Shown here: in pieces, positions 30,394 to 40,489 of the stretch
Layout: the number at the start of each line of letters is the position of its first letter
Numbering within the stretch: position 1 is the stretch's first letter
Source: Cladophialophora immunda
Taxonomy: Eukaryota > Ascomycota > Eurotiomycetes > Chaetothyriales > Herpotrichiellaceae
Length of the DNA stretch: 64,000 nucleotides
NCBI RefSeq assembly: GCF_000835495.1
Contig: NW_015622546.1
Location: forward strand, 3,094,955-3,158,954
Direction: 5' to 3'
Notes under the pieces: model-generated
The model's database searches: none
The model's input: only the letters and a program-made list of their open reading frames with translations
What the model was told of the DNA's origin: nothing
Program-made: the position numbers and the translations under genes

Positions 30394-31809
30394 TTACAAT
30401 CTGGGAACTGCTGTGGTATCCTTGGGCGGGACATATTCCCACTCAAACTCTCCGTCTGGGTTCTCTATTCCCCACTGCTTTCTCAACTCCCTCGCCCTCT
30501 CAACGTAATCTTGATGTCGTTTCCTGACGCCGTCGAACTGCTTCAGCTGATCTCGGCCGACTTGATGTCGGTGTGCGGCGTCAGGCCCGTCGGCAACCCG
30601 GACGAAGCGAGCATAGGTCCAGATCTCAGGGAGCGGCGTGTGCTGGGTCAGGCCTTGACCGCCATAGATCTGCATGCACTCGTCGATGATCTTGGTCGCC
30701 GCGACTGGCACGAGGATCTTCGACTGTGCAATCACATATCGCCCGGCCTTGTTGCCGCGGTCGTCCATGGTGTCCGCGGCATTGAGAACAACGAGGCGCA
30801 TGGCATCAATCTCCAGCCTCATACTGGCCAGCCGCTCAATGTTGCTGTCAAACTGGCCAATGAACTTGCCGCGGGGCTTCTTCCGTGGATCTCGGCACCG
30901 GAGCAGCGCCAGTTCGTACGCCCGCTCGCACTGTCCGATCAGACGCATGCAATGATGAATACGGCCAGGCCCAAGTCTGCCTTGGGCGATTTCAAAGGCG
31001 CGGCCCTCACCCAAGATCACATTTTCCTTCGGTACGCGTACGTTTTGATAGAGGTATTCGCCGTGGCCATCAGGCGCGTGATCGTAGCCCATGATGGTCA
31101 GGTTGCGCTTCATGATAAGGCCGGGCGAGTCGCTGGGGACTAGAATAGTCGTGTGCCGTCTCCAAGGGTCCGGATTGTCTGGGTCGGAGCATGCCATCAA
31201 GATATATAATTTCATCTCCTCGTTCCACTGCGCGTTGCCGTACAGTTTACGTCCATTGATGACGTACTCGTCGCCGTCGCGTGTTATGCGGCAGCCGATG
31301 TTGGTCGCATCGGAGGACGCCCGGTCGGGCTCAGTCATGGAATACGCGGACGAGAAATCGCCATTCATGAGGGGCTTGAGCCACTTCTCCTTCTGAGCGT
31401 CGGTGCAGTATTTGGCGAGCAGCTCGATATTGCCCGTCTCGGGCGCGTGGCAGTTCATCGTCTGGGCAGCCCAGTAAGTCCGGCCCATGATCTCAGCGCA
31501 GCACGAATACTCGAGATTAGTGAGTCCCGGTGATTCTTTGAAATGGTTGGGCAGGAAAATGTTCCACAAACCCTGCGATTTGGCCTTTTTGCGGAGCTGG
31601 TGCATCAACGGAGGCGTCTTCCATCGATCCTTGGTCACTTGAGCTTTCATAATCTGCTCTGCAGGAATGCATTCTGTCTCCACCCACTGATAGACTCGTT
31701 GGATGAGATCGACGGCTTGGGGGCGGAGTTTGGACAACACCCAGGGAGGATATCGGTTGAAAGGGGCCTGGTCAGCCAGCGCGGAGTTGGAAGACGCAGC
31801 CATCTTCAA
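30394..31809 (-). CDS. Acyl-CoA dehydrogenase (ACAD10/11-like)
   Basis: An intact 471-residue single-exon flavoprotein; the start is M1 or the ATG two codons on. Seen: an N-terminal helical domain, the FAD/substrate motif YSMTEPDRASSDATNI followed by INGRKLYGN in the beta domain, and QIYGGQGLTQHTPL with the C-terminal TYARFVRVADGPD. This is the long ACAD10/11-type fungal group, which introduces a trans-2 double bond into acyl-CoA. The protein ends AVPRL, a PTS1-like tail consistent with the peroxisomal location of some fungal ACADs. It forms a natural pair with the CoA ligase upstream. Confidence 0.93.
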   Translation of the reverse strand: MKMAASSNSALADQAPFNRYPPWVLSKLRPQAVDLIQRVYQWVETECIPAEQIMKAQVTKDRWKTPPLMHQLRKKAKSQGLWNIFLPNHFKESPGLTNLEYSCCAEIMGRTYWAAQTMNCHAPETGNIELLAKYCTDAQKEKWLKPLMNGDFSSAYSMTEPDRASSDATNIGCRITRDGDEYVINGRKLYGNAQWNEEMKLYILMACSDPDNPDPWRRHTTILVPSDSPGLIMKRNLTIMGYDHAPDGHGEYLYQNVRVPKENVILGEGRAFEIAQGRLGPGRIHHCMRLIGQCERAYELALLRCRDPRKKPRGKFIGQFDSNIERLASMRLEIDAMRLVVLNAADTMDDRGNKAGRYVIAQSKILVPVAATKIIDECMQIYGGQGLTQHTPLPEIWTYARFVRVADGPDAAHRHQVGRDQLKQFDGVRKRHQDYVERARELRKQWGIENPDGEFEWEYVPPKDTTAVPRL

Positions 31810-32975
31810 ATTTGTGGCTCACAATCGCGAAAAGAAACCAAAATCAAAAAATCTGAAGCACGACTATGTTGTCATCGGGTATATACTTGATGCGTGGTTG
31901 ATCGGAAGTGTTTATCCAGTCCTTCGGGCCAAGAGCTGCCACTGGCCGAGGCTCATTGGGGTGCCTTGGATGCACTGACTCAGGGTGCAATGTCATTGTG
32001 GGTGCACCCTATTCATGACACTGCATGCCATGACCATGATCAGAGCAGGGAAAGGTGATGAACCTGCTAAACCTCCAAGGTGGGAAGAGCGAAGGCTGGT
32101 CGTAACGCCAGGCTCCGCTGGGTGACCTTGAGCAAGCGTAGCAAAGAGGATACCGAAATGCTCAAGACTTAGCTGGCGAAACGTGCTAATCGTGCTCTGC
32201 ACATCACTCATGTACAGAAGCAGATAGGCTGCTCGAGATGGCCCCTGACGATTTCTGAGGGCCGTAGTCATCTGTGTTGCGAAGTTCAATCACACAGTTC
32301 CAGCACAAGAATTCGAGAAGACGCGACAAGAGTGTTTCGTTGACATTGACGTCATGCGCCCTGGCCCCGGCAATCGGGTGCTTCGTGTTAGGCGCATTAT
32401 CAACAAAATCAGCTCCGAAATTTGGATAATGTGCTCCCCCGGGCTGCTCTATAGGTACCAAGGGTTACCTGGCGGACGGGGGCAATGCTGGCGGCGACAT
32501 GCCGATGAGTGAGGTGATCAATCTACTGACGTACGGAAAACATATGGCACTGAACATCGTGCTCTATGCCGGCATTCCCACTCGACGTGGTGATAAGATA
32601 ATGACCCGAGGGAGAATGAGAAATGAGGAATCACACACAAACAGGATTGACTGATTTCCTCTTTTGGTCAGCGCGACAGTGCAGGACCAAGCACGAGATT
32701 CCGAGTTAGTTGGCTTGTTTTCCACCAAGCGCATCATGGCACCTTCATTGCAGCACACGTTGAAATCCGATATCATTCGTTCTACGGGACAAAGACGACC
32801 AGCCAAACGTACAGCATGATCACAACCTGGCGCCGCCTTTCCTGCCCGGCGCCAACTGACCTAACGCGGCATCTCGACGTGATATCTGTTCAGTATGCCT
32901 GGCAGCCTCTTCCATGCGTCTTTCATCGTTGCTATAGAGTCTGTGGCGTAGTAAGCTGTGTCCCGAAACTGTGAC
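31810..32975. other. Intergenic
   Basis: About 1.2 kb upstream of the acyl-CoA dehydrogenase. Minus-strand frames at 31993-32461 look partly coding-like but match no family I know. Confidence 0.35.
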
Positions 32976-33117
32976 TCAATGGAGGAATATGATGAATTCT
33001 ACAGGGTCCTGGGGCCCGTCTGACTATAAACGTTCGAGTAATTAACAAAGGGGTCTTGACACTAGTAATAGGCCTGTGGCCGAAGACTAGCGCGGACAGT
33101 CATTACATCTCTTGGCG
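32976..33117 (+). repeat. Copy 2 of the 142-bp dispersed repeat
   Basis: Gapless partner of 5752-5893 (about 91% identity). It ends six bases before the stop codon of the glycosyltransferase pseudogene, so the repeat abuts and may have replaced that gene's 3' end. Confidence 0.85.
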
Positions 33118-33123
33118 TTCCTG

Positions 33124-34063
33124 TCAGGCACACTGCCAGTCACAAAACCATCTCACCGCGTCTTGCACCTCGGGCTCCAAAATTCCTTTGGCCCTAAAAG
33201 AGCTGCCATTGAACCTTGACGAGATCGCCCTAAACTCTCTCGCTTCATTCCAAAACGTCTTTACATGTACCACCTTTGCGGATGCACAAGCAGCTTTCTC
33301 ACGCGCCATATCGATGTTGTCTTCCTTCTCAATCGTGGCCAGCCACTCTTCTATTGCGGTAGGTCGATCTCCAACGCCAGGAAAATGCACCAATAGGTCA
33401 CCAGTCTGCACATCCCCCGGGTAGCCGTTGATCCAACGCTTTGGCACGAAGACAACGTGGTCTCTGTACTCGGTCTCGTTGAAGACCAATTCCATGGCTC
33501 TTTGATCGGGCCACCATTTTCGGCAAATCGATGTGTGGATGGGTCATAGAATACGCCATGATTTTGGCCATGTAGTATGCTGTCAGCAGTGAGACTCGGA
33601 ACAGGAAGACTCCACTGTTAAGGCCGTTGTGATCTTTGGTGCAGATGAATTGAATCTGAGACATATTTTCCGGTGGCAAGAACGTCTCCAGTCCCGCAGA
33701 AGGGTTGAGGATGAGGGAGTCGGCATCAAACCATAGCAACCATCTCAATCGTTGTTCTTCCGGCTCGGCCAGTTCCTCCACCAATGTCCAGTGCATGAAG
33801 TAGATTTTGTCCCAGAAATTGTGAATCGTCGGCTTTTGAAGGAGAAACAGTGGATAGCCGCGGAGGTCGGCATGATCTTGGTGTGACCGCAGTGCTCTTT
33901 GAAATGCTAGCTTGTCTACAATGTCTCCCCAAAGCATGGAGATCTTTCCGATCGAGTGATAGAAGCCGCAATCTGTGCAGCTAGTTCCCTTCATCCGCGG
34001 CCGGGACCGAAGAAATGAGCCAATATCCTCTAGCTGAGTGGCGTATACGGTGATACCTTGCAC
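33124..34063 (-). pseudogene. GT34-like glycosyltransferase (GMA12/MNN10) with frameshift
   Basis: Two overlapping minus-strand frames together form a galactosyl/mannosyltransferase-like domain. The first part (33398-34063) has KISMLWGD, HADLRGYPLFLLQK and LLWFDADSLILNP containing the DxD metal site. The second (33124-about 33520) carries WWPDQRAMELVF, VVFVPKRWINGYP and a C-terminal tail. The halves are out of frame by one base at a run of four A (minus strand) at 33517-33520; removing one A restores the family sequence. The N-terminal membrane anchor is not visible, with a stop just upstream. The gene is likely dead or truncated, although a sequencing error at the homopolymer is possible. 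Golgi enzymes of this family extend mannans or galactomannans. Confidence 0.75.
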
Positions 34064-35700
34064 AGTAACGCACAGCAGATCCTGGCAAAATAGACCACCT
34101 CATCTACGGCGCTTTGTCAACAAATGCGAGGATAAGATAAAGAGGCCAGAAGATTGACGTTTGAGGCAAGGTGGGATGATGCTTTTCAAGATCCTCGATC
34201 ATGTTTGCGTGTGGAGAGGCGTGGCATCGCCTACATCGCAAAACTTTCTGACTTTATTCAACCATGTCGATCAACAGTACCTCATCATTGTCGGGCAAGC
34301 CACCGGTGTACGCAATCCATTTCAAATTGCCGACTTCCAAGGTGCGATTGCCATTCAGTACGTCTCTACCACCCCGTGGTATCTTCTCTCGGCGTCTCGG
34401 CTTCCTAAGTCTCCATCCTTTGTGCAGCATCCATGGCGGTCAGCTTCACCCAACATGTCTTCCAACTAGGCTTGAGCTGCCGATGTGAGGAATGGCACTC
34501 TCGGCGGTGGTATGTTGACGATGTCCATCTTTGATCCGCTTGGCGGCAGCATAATAATACTGTGTACAAATATAAATTTGGTATCCTTAATTAAAGCAAG
34601 AAAATTCTACCAATGAAACTTCGGCTGATGTGTCTGCGGTCATGTGAGAACGCGTTGTGATCTTAAGTGGATTGACTCGTATACTAAGACCGTCGAAGAC
34701 GAAGGATATTACCTGGAAGATGAGATCCGCCGAGGAAGGGTTTGGTCGCTCAGCTTGGCCGATAGAGAAGTCCTTCGCAAGCATGGCTGAGATTGTTCTC
34801 AATCCGCTCGATCTGATGATAGCTTGCTTTACCTAAGGAGAGCTGACCCCGAGGGACTGGCCTCGTCTTTGGGGGAATCGTGTCTGGAGAAGTGGAATAA
34901 TGTGGTCGACCTGTAGCTGGATTGTAGCAAGACGCTGCTGTACCCTGAAAGTCGATCTATAAATTGGAATATTGTATATAGCGTTAGGCTGGGCAGGACC
35001 ATGATTAGGGGACTGATCATTCCGCACTCTTCGACCAAGGTAACCCGAAATTGCAGGAGCCGAGCACCAACTGGTCAAGGTCGAAAGATGTGCAATCCGA
35101 ATCCCATCGAGAAACAGAACACAGCAGACTCGGGCAGAACCGCACAGTTTCTTGCTGTCAGCTTTTGGAAGATTGTTTGTTGTCAATCTCTTGGCTTGTG
35201 GTCTCCATTGAAGGTCTGGCAGTCTTGAGCAGAAGCATCGCGATCAAAGAGTCTGGTGATTGTCGAGGAGTGCTGGGCGAAGATTTGAGAGACGCGTGAA
35301 GGCCCAGAGAGACTAAGCAAACTCTGCGGACCGAGCTGGAAGATTCATGTGCGACACGGAAATCAATTGCTCCTGGAGCGCAATGCGACGTCCAGTCATT
35401 CTGCAATTCGCAGCTCGGCAAAGGCGGGGCTACTAGGTATGAAATCACGTTCTTCACATGGTGTTTCGAGCCATCTCCTGAAACACACCAGATTCTTGTG
35501 TGTCGCTGTGAGAGAGGAGCGGCGTTTGCAGGAGGATCGTGGAATCTGGAAAGTCATCGTCTTTGAGTGTTCGCGGGACGACATGCGGAGTTGTTCAGGA
35601 TATCAAAATGGCTTGTAGCGTAAAGCGTATTCAAAATGTGGACTTGTCGTAGCATGGAAGGAAGCGTGGGACGGTGTGGTGGTGTTCAACATGCGCTGAA
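34064..35700. other. Gene-poor interval
   Basis: About 1.6 kb with only short frames lacking family similarity on either strand. No RNA or repeat was recognised. Confidence 0.4.
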
Positions 35701-35704
35701 TGAT

Positions 35705-35850
35705 TGAGGTTTCGAAGGTCGTGAGCGGAAGCACGAGGAGGCGGAGGAGATGAATCGACGAGCGCTGGCGGGAAGGGAGAAGGTACTGGGAGTGGATCAT
35801 CCCTTCACGCTGACGAGCGTCTACAAGCTTGCCTACCTACTCGATGCCAC
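35705..35850 (+). pseudogene. TPR remnant of an NLR-type protein (kinesin-light-chain-like repeat)
   Basis: The plus strand encodes EEMNRRALAGREKVLGVDHP followed by TLTSVYKLAYLL, the typical 42-residue kinesin-light-chain TPR unit of fungal NB-ARC proteins. Only about one repeat survives; the following sequence loses the pattern. It is a fragment of a larger gene, not a working one. Confidence 0.7.
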
Positions 35851-36786
35851 TATACAACAACTTTGGCGTTTTCCAAAGGCTTCGCCGTGTCTACAAGCAG
35901 AGACACGAAGCATTCGAGAAGGTGAGCTTTGGTTCCTTTGATTGCGAAGAGCGTGCGGTAAAAGTCCAGGCAAAAAACCACACCTGATAATTAACACATG
36001 GTTTGAAAGAAGGCAACAGCACTAAGGGATTCCGCCATATTGCGTTGTGCCAAAAATGGCCGCCCGCCTTTGTACATAGAAGAGGATTAGGGTCGAAAAG
36101 ACCGAAGTGAAAGGATTCTGTCTCAATCATTGACTCGTCTTCCAAGTGAGTGATATTCAGAAAGAATCATCTCAAAGCCAGCCTCTTTCCCACTTGGCTG
36201 TACTCGTACTGAACCTTGACCCTTCATTCTGGTTCTGCGTAACCGAATCTTTGAAGCTCGGTCGCTCCGATCTTGCGGCAAGTTGACAGAGATTGACAAG
36301 TACTGCTGGAAACAGCCCCGCTGTGATGCGAGAGAAACACCAACTCCCGTGACTCCGAAGTAATGTGTATGTGTTGTGTTTGTGGTGGATCATTCTGTTC
36401 CGACTTTTTCAGTTTCGGCATCTCAGGACGAAGCCATTTGACCATCGGGTATGACTTTCCCAAGACACATATCAAGCGCTCCTCGTTTCGCCCACGCGGT
36501 CTACCAAAACCAGGCCCGATACTGTAGTAGTGTGGTCTGTTACGAATCTGCACAAGGCACAGGAGGGTGTGACATCAATAGGCACAGTAGTGAGAAAAAG
36601 CTACCTAGTCAAGAGAGCCTAAGTACGGGGACGAATGGGTACAATAATAGTGCAACCGGCACTTGATATCCTTAGAGCGCAAGCACTAATCCCAATTGGG
36701 TCAATGCCCCCGGCATTCGTCGCGATTGCCGTACTCGGGAGCCTGGACTTCCCTACGGTAGGTAGGCAACCAATCCATACGAAATT
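35851..36786. other. Gene-poor interval
   Basis: About 930 bases with short unassigned frames (for example minus 36224-36553). Nothing recognised. Confidence 0.35.
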
Positions 36787-36937
36787 CCACCTGCTCGCTT
36801 TCCACCTGCTCACTTTCCACCTGCTCGCTGTCCACCTGCTCGCTGTCCACCTGCTCGCTTTCCACCTGCTCGCTTTCCACCTGCTCGCTTTCCACCTGCT
36901 CGCTTTCCACCTGCTCGCTTTCCACCTGCTTACCTTT
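36787..36937. repeat. 15-bp minisatellite, about ten copies
   Basis: Direct tandem copies of CCACCTGCTCGCTTT with sporadic variants (CACTTT and CGCTGT). All units keep a length divisible by three, so long open frames on both strands (SEQVE or WKASR repeats on minus) arise from the repeat and are not evidence of a gene. Confidence 0.95.
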
Positions 36938-37577
36938 CCAGCCTGGAACACTCCCCGACTCCAAGCTTTCTCCAACCTGCGCTTATCTACCACTTAGCCG
37001 GAGAGCACTATTACAACCTTATACACCACTTACGCCCTAGCCATACGACACAACGTCAGCCCGTGAGGACTCTATGTTTTGCTTTTCTTTAATTCGTTCG
37101 GTGGACGGGGCTACTTTCCACTGACCACGAACTTCTCCGAGCAGGATCCTCTCTCATAGCTCTCAAGTTACTTAGTTCGCAAACTTTACTCGATTGATCA
37201 TGGCATCGGCCGAGGATGTGGGCAATTCAGAGGTCGGGATCCTACATTTAGAAGTGTCACACAATAGCATCGACAGGAGAAAAAACAGAGCGGTGCCGAT
37301 GACAAGGACTCTCGTGGCTTCATGGTCACTGCGGACACGATTTCCCAGGGCAAAGCTTTGGGGACGAAGAAGGTCAACGGCGGACAAGGGAAAATAGGAG
37401 GTTGACGAGGGTCCTCCGGAGAGGGAATGAGGCCTCCTACTTGGCTTTCGGGTGCTTTCTGCCTGGCTTTCGGCTTCCCGTCCGTTCCACTTTTCCATCC
37501 CTCTCGCTTGTCGACCGATTCTGCTCGTTTCCACCGGGGTTCGTCCTGGGGAACCCCCTTCTCCAAGGTAGCCTGAG
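36938..37577. other. Upstream region of the sugar transporter
   Basis: About 640 bases of leader and promoter sequence. Long minus-strand frames (37172-37566) are proline/arginine-rich and unassigned. Confidence 0.35.
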
Positions 37578-37654
37578 GCCTATCTTTTGGCGGGGCGGGC
37601 TAGACCTTTCTCCTTTGACGCCTATCTTTGGCGGAGCGGGCTAGATCTTTCTCC
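37578..37654. promoter_or_regulatory. Duplicated GC-rich element upstream of the sugar transporter
   Basis: Two near-identical 35-36 bp copies of GCCTATCTTTTGGCGGGGCG plus GGCTAGACCTTTCTCC occur at 37578-37613 and 37620-37654. The first holds GCGGGG, matching the CreA consensus SYGGRG. The duplication lies 210-285 bases before the start codon, so carbon-catabolite control is plausible but inferred. Confidence 0.45.
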
Positions 37655-37862
37655 GCTCCCCGGGCAAGTTATCCTCCATCCTTTCCCCAGATTCGCTTAA
37701 AACGTTACTGTGACATCGAGACATTTGCTCGCCCTCTCTCCTCTTTCCTCCAAGTCCCTCTTCTTTGCTCTCTCTCACCTGGAGTCGAGTGTCTGAATCA
37801 TAAGCCAGAGGCCTTCAGAAGAACCATCCAAACTTTGGTGGTGCTGTCACCGACATATCACA

Positions 37863-39491
37863 ATGGCTGAGAAGATCTTCCCTCACGAACTCACGGAAAT
37901 CGACCACGATGAGACGGTCACCAAAAAGGAGTCGAACCCCCACGAGACCATCACCGTGTCCGATGTCAAGGGCAAGCGACACTTCAGTGCCTACATGGTC
38001 ATTAGCGTCGTCATCGTTCTTTTTGGATCTCTCAGCTACTCTTTCAGTGCCGGCGTCATTGGAACGACCATTGGACAACCCTCCTTTTCTAAGTACATGG
38101 GACTGGACAATAACCCGAACGCTAGTGCAATCCTCGGCGCTACTGCTTCCCTCTTCTATGTTGGAGGCGTCTTCGGCTCTATCTTCAGCAATGTCGTCAG
38201 CGATCGCTGGGGTCGAAAGGCCTCTATATACACTGGCTGTATTATGGTCCTCTGCTCGGGAGCACTTTGCGCCGGCTCCGTCAACATCGCCATGTTTATT
38301 GTCTTCCGATTTGTAGCTGGATTCGGCGGCTTTATGCTTTCAATGGTGGTCCCCGTGTGGATTTTGGAGGTTGCACCAGCCGAGGTCCGCGGAGCATTTG
38401 CCCAAGGTCACGCTGGAGTACTCTCGTTAGGCTATCTTCTCGCCAACTATGTGGGGGTAGGGTTCTACCTGAATCTCCCTCTTACTACTGTGAATGCCTG
38501 GCGAGGACCTCAGGCGATCAGCTGTCTTCCACCGATCCTTTGTCTCGCCGGGCTCTGGTATATTCCTGAATCTCCACGGTACCTCTTTATGAAAGAACGG
38601 GATTCCGAAGCCCGGGGTATTCTCTTCAAGATCCACAAGTCACCTGGAGATGACTTTATTTACTCAGAGATCGAGGAGTTCCAGATCCGGAAGCAAATCG
38701 AACTGGATCGCATGCTACCCTCTTCCTGGCTATATATGATCAAAAAGCCATCGAACCGGAAGAGGATGTGGATGACAATCTTTATCGGCTTCGGTATCTT
38801 ATCAAACGGCAATATCGTCCTCTCTACCTACTGTACTATTATCATGAAAAGTTTAGGGTTCGATGCGACAAAACAACTTCTTATTCAAGCTGGAATCTTT
38901 GCCGCCACTATCTCAGGTCCCTTTATCGCCATCCTTTATGTCGAAAAGTTTAGGCGCCCAACCCTTGTCGCTACCGGGCTGACTCTGGACCTTATCTTTC
39001 TCTTGATCTTCGTGGCCCTCTTTGCCAGCTTTGTCAACGGTACAAACAGAGCTGCTCAGATTACTTGTGTCGCCCTTGTTTATATGTTTGAGGTTACTTT
39101 TAACCTCTTCATCGAAGGGCCACTAGCATACTGGGCCACTGAATTCTATCCGACCAACCTACGTGCTAAAGGTGCGACAATACAGACAGTGACCTTTGCC
39201 TGCACAGCCACTCTATGGGGCCAATCTGCTCCATCAGGAATCACCAATATTGGATGGAAGTTCTTCCTCTGCTTCATCGCGATTTCTGTCGTCGTTATCA
39301 TTGCTCTTTACTTCTACTTTCCCGACACTCAAGGCAAGACTCTGGAGGAAGTGGCTCTTTTATTTGGCGACGACGACCTTGTGGTTGTCCGCCAAAGTGA
39401 TATCCAGCTTGACAGCCACCATCGGATTATTGCCAAACAGCAGAACGGAGAGGAAATCGTGGAGGACGTTGTTATCAAGAAGGACGCATAG
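37863..39491 (+). CDS. MFS sugar transporter (sugar porter family)
   Basis: An intact 542-residue single-exon transporter. Seen: a hydrophilic N-terminus of about 45 residues, twelve probable helices, DRWGRKASIYTG after helix 2, PESPRYLFMKERD at the end of the first half, and EFYPTNLRAKGATI plus PDTQGKTLEEVALLF in the second. These match the sugar porter signatures (R-x-G-R-K/R, PESPR, PETKG-like). It should be a plasma-membrane proton symporter for a hexose or related polyol. Its neighbours are repeats and relics, so it seems to stand alone. It has possible CreA sites upstream. Confidence 0.92.
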   Translation: MAEKIFPHELTEIDHDETVTKKESNPHETITVSDVKGKRHFSAYMVISVVIVLFGSLSYSFSAGVIGTTIGQPSFSKYMGLDNNPNASAILGATASLFYVGGVFGSIFSNVVSDRWGRKASIYTGCIMVLCSGALCAGSVNIAMFIVFRFVAGFGGFMLSMVVPVWILEVAPAEVRGAFAQGHAGVLSLGYLLANYVGVGFYLNLPLTTVNAWRGPQAISCLPPILCLAGLWYIPESPRYLFMKERDSEARGILFKIHKSPGDDFIYSEIEEFQIRKQIELDRMLPSSWLYMIKKPSNRKRMWMTIFIGFGILSNGNIVLSTYCTIIMKSLGFDATKQLLIQAGIFAATISGPFIAILYVEKFRRPTLVATGLTLDLIFLLIFVALFASFVNGTNRAAQITCVALVYMFEVTFNLFIEGPLAYWATEFYPTNLRAKGATIQTVTFACTATLWGQSAPSGITNIGWKFFLCFIAISVVVIIALYFYFPDTQGKTLEEVALLFGDDDLVVVRQSDIQLDSHHRIIAKQQNGEEIVEDVVIKKDA

Positions 39492-39631
39492 GTCTTGGCT
39501 GGTTCAGTTTCAAGAAGGCCAAGGTACGGGCATATGGTGAAACGGTTTCTACGATTGGAGAAGTGGTGTCACGGAGAGTGCCGTACGGAGAGTGCATAGG
39601 AGTAGGGATGTTGTTTTGGAGCCGACTGTTT

Positions 39632-40335
39632 TCATTGCTCCGGCCAGCACTCAAGGTGCGCCAGCTTCTCTATCTCGAATATAGACCCGCCGTCAGGCGT
39701 AAAATGAATGTACAAGTTGTTATTATATTGGCAGCGTGAATTCCACAGAAGAGAGCCCTTGATTGAGGCAAACAGCGAACAATTTGCAGCAAAACTTTCA
39801 AGGAATGCTCCACAGCCACGGCCAGGCCTTAGGGCGAGGCTGTATCGGACAAGGCTGTAGCAGTTGGGTTTGTTGACAGTGGTATTGAAACCATTGCCCT
39901 TTTCGAGGCATTGCTGCCACACCGTGCCGCACAGGAAGATCTTTGACTACAGGACCATGGGTGTTCGGCCCACTGCCTTTGGGACCCTTCTGCAACGTCT
40001 GGTTTGCGTCTAACCATGACCTAAACTCGGACCAGCTTCTGCAGCGACATTGTACGACGATCTCCGTGAACGTGGCTTAGGCGGCCTGATGACGGGGCCA
40101 TTGAATTTTGCACAACGTTTACAACACCAACAGCCGATTGTACGATGTAATAGCATTGATCCTCAGAGGTATCTCGGACCAAAATGCAAAGGTTTGAAGA
40201 GTATACTTTGAGAATCAGATCGGCGCAACCAACCAGGAAGCTAATTCTGCAAGTGGTACCAGTACTATCACCTGGACTTCGCAGATATCTCAGATACAAT
40301 GGTTGTAGTACAGAAAAGGACGGCGTCCGGACCAT
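39632..40335 (-). CDS. Unrecognised cysteine-rich ORF, possibly two exons
   Basis: A minus-strand frame (39632-39946) with seven cysteines follows a TAG splice-acceptor-like site and ends ECWPEQ. A second frame upstream (40021-40335, true ATG) has four cysteines, including FLVGC and CILVRDTSEDQCYYIV. Joining them through one intron would give a protein of roughly 200 residues. I see no signal peptide and no family; it could also be chance. It lies between the sugar transporter and the LINE relic. Confidence 0.25.
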
Positions 40336-40489
40336 GGAGGGGATAACAAGTCGTCAGCCACCAAGCACCCAGGACTCCGTCCTACTACAGTAAGTCGCGG
40401 CCCGCAGAAATGAATTCTTACTGCAGCTGCACCTTGACGAGGTCGAACTGCGACAGGCAGAATCTACACAGATCGGTCAAGCTTGATCA

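Noticed and set aside
30358..31143. 261-residue plus-strand frame
   Set aside because: Antisense of the acyl-CoA dehydrogenase; composition typical of a shadow frame.
36787..36937. Possible CRISPR-like array
   Set aside because: Units are contiguous 15-mers without spacers; eukaryotic minisatellite.
36619..36997. Long frames on both strands with SEQVE/WKASR/CSLST-like repeats
   Set aside because: Produced by the 15-bp minisatellite, whose unit length keeps frames open.
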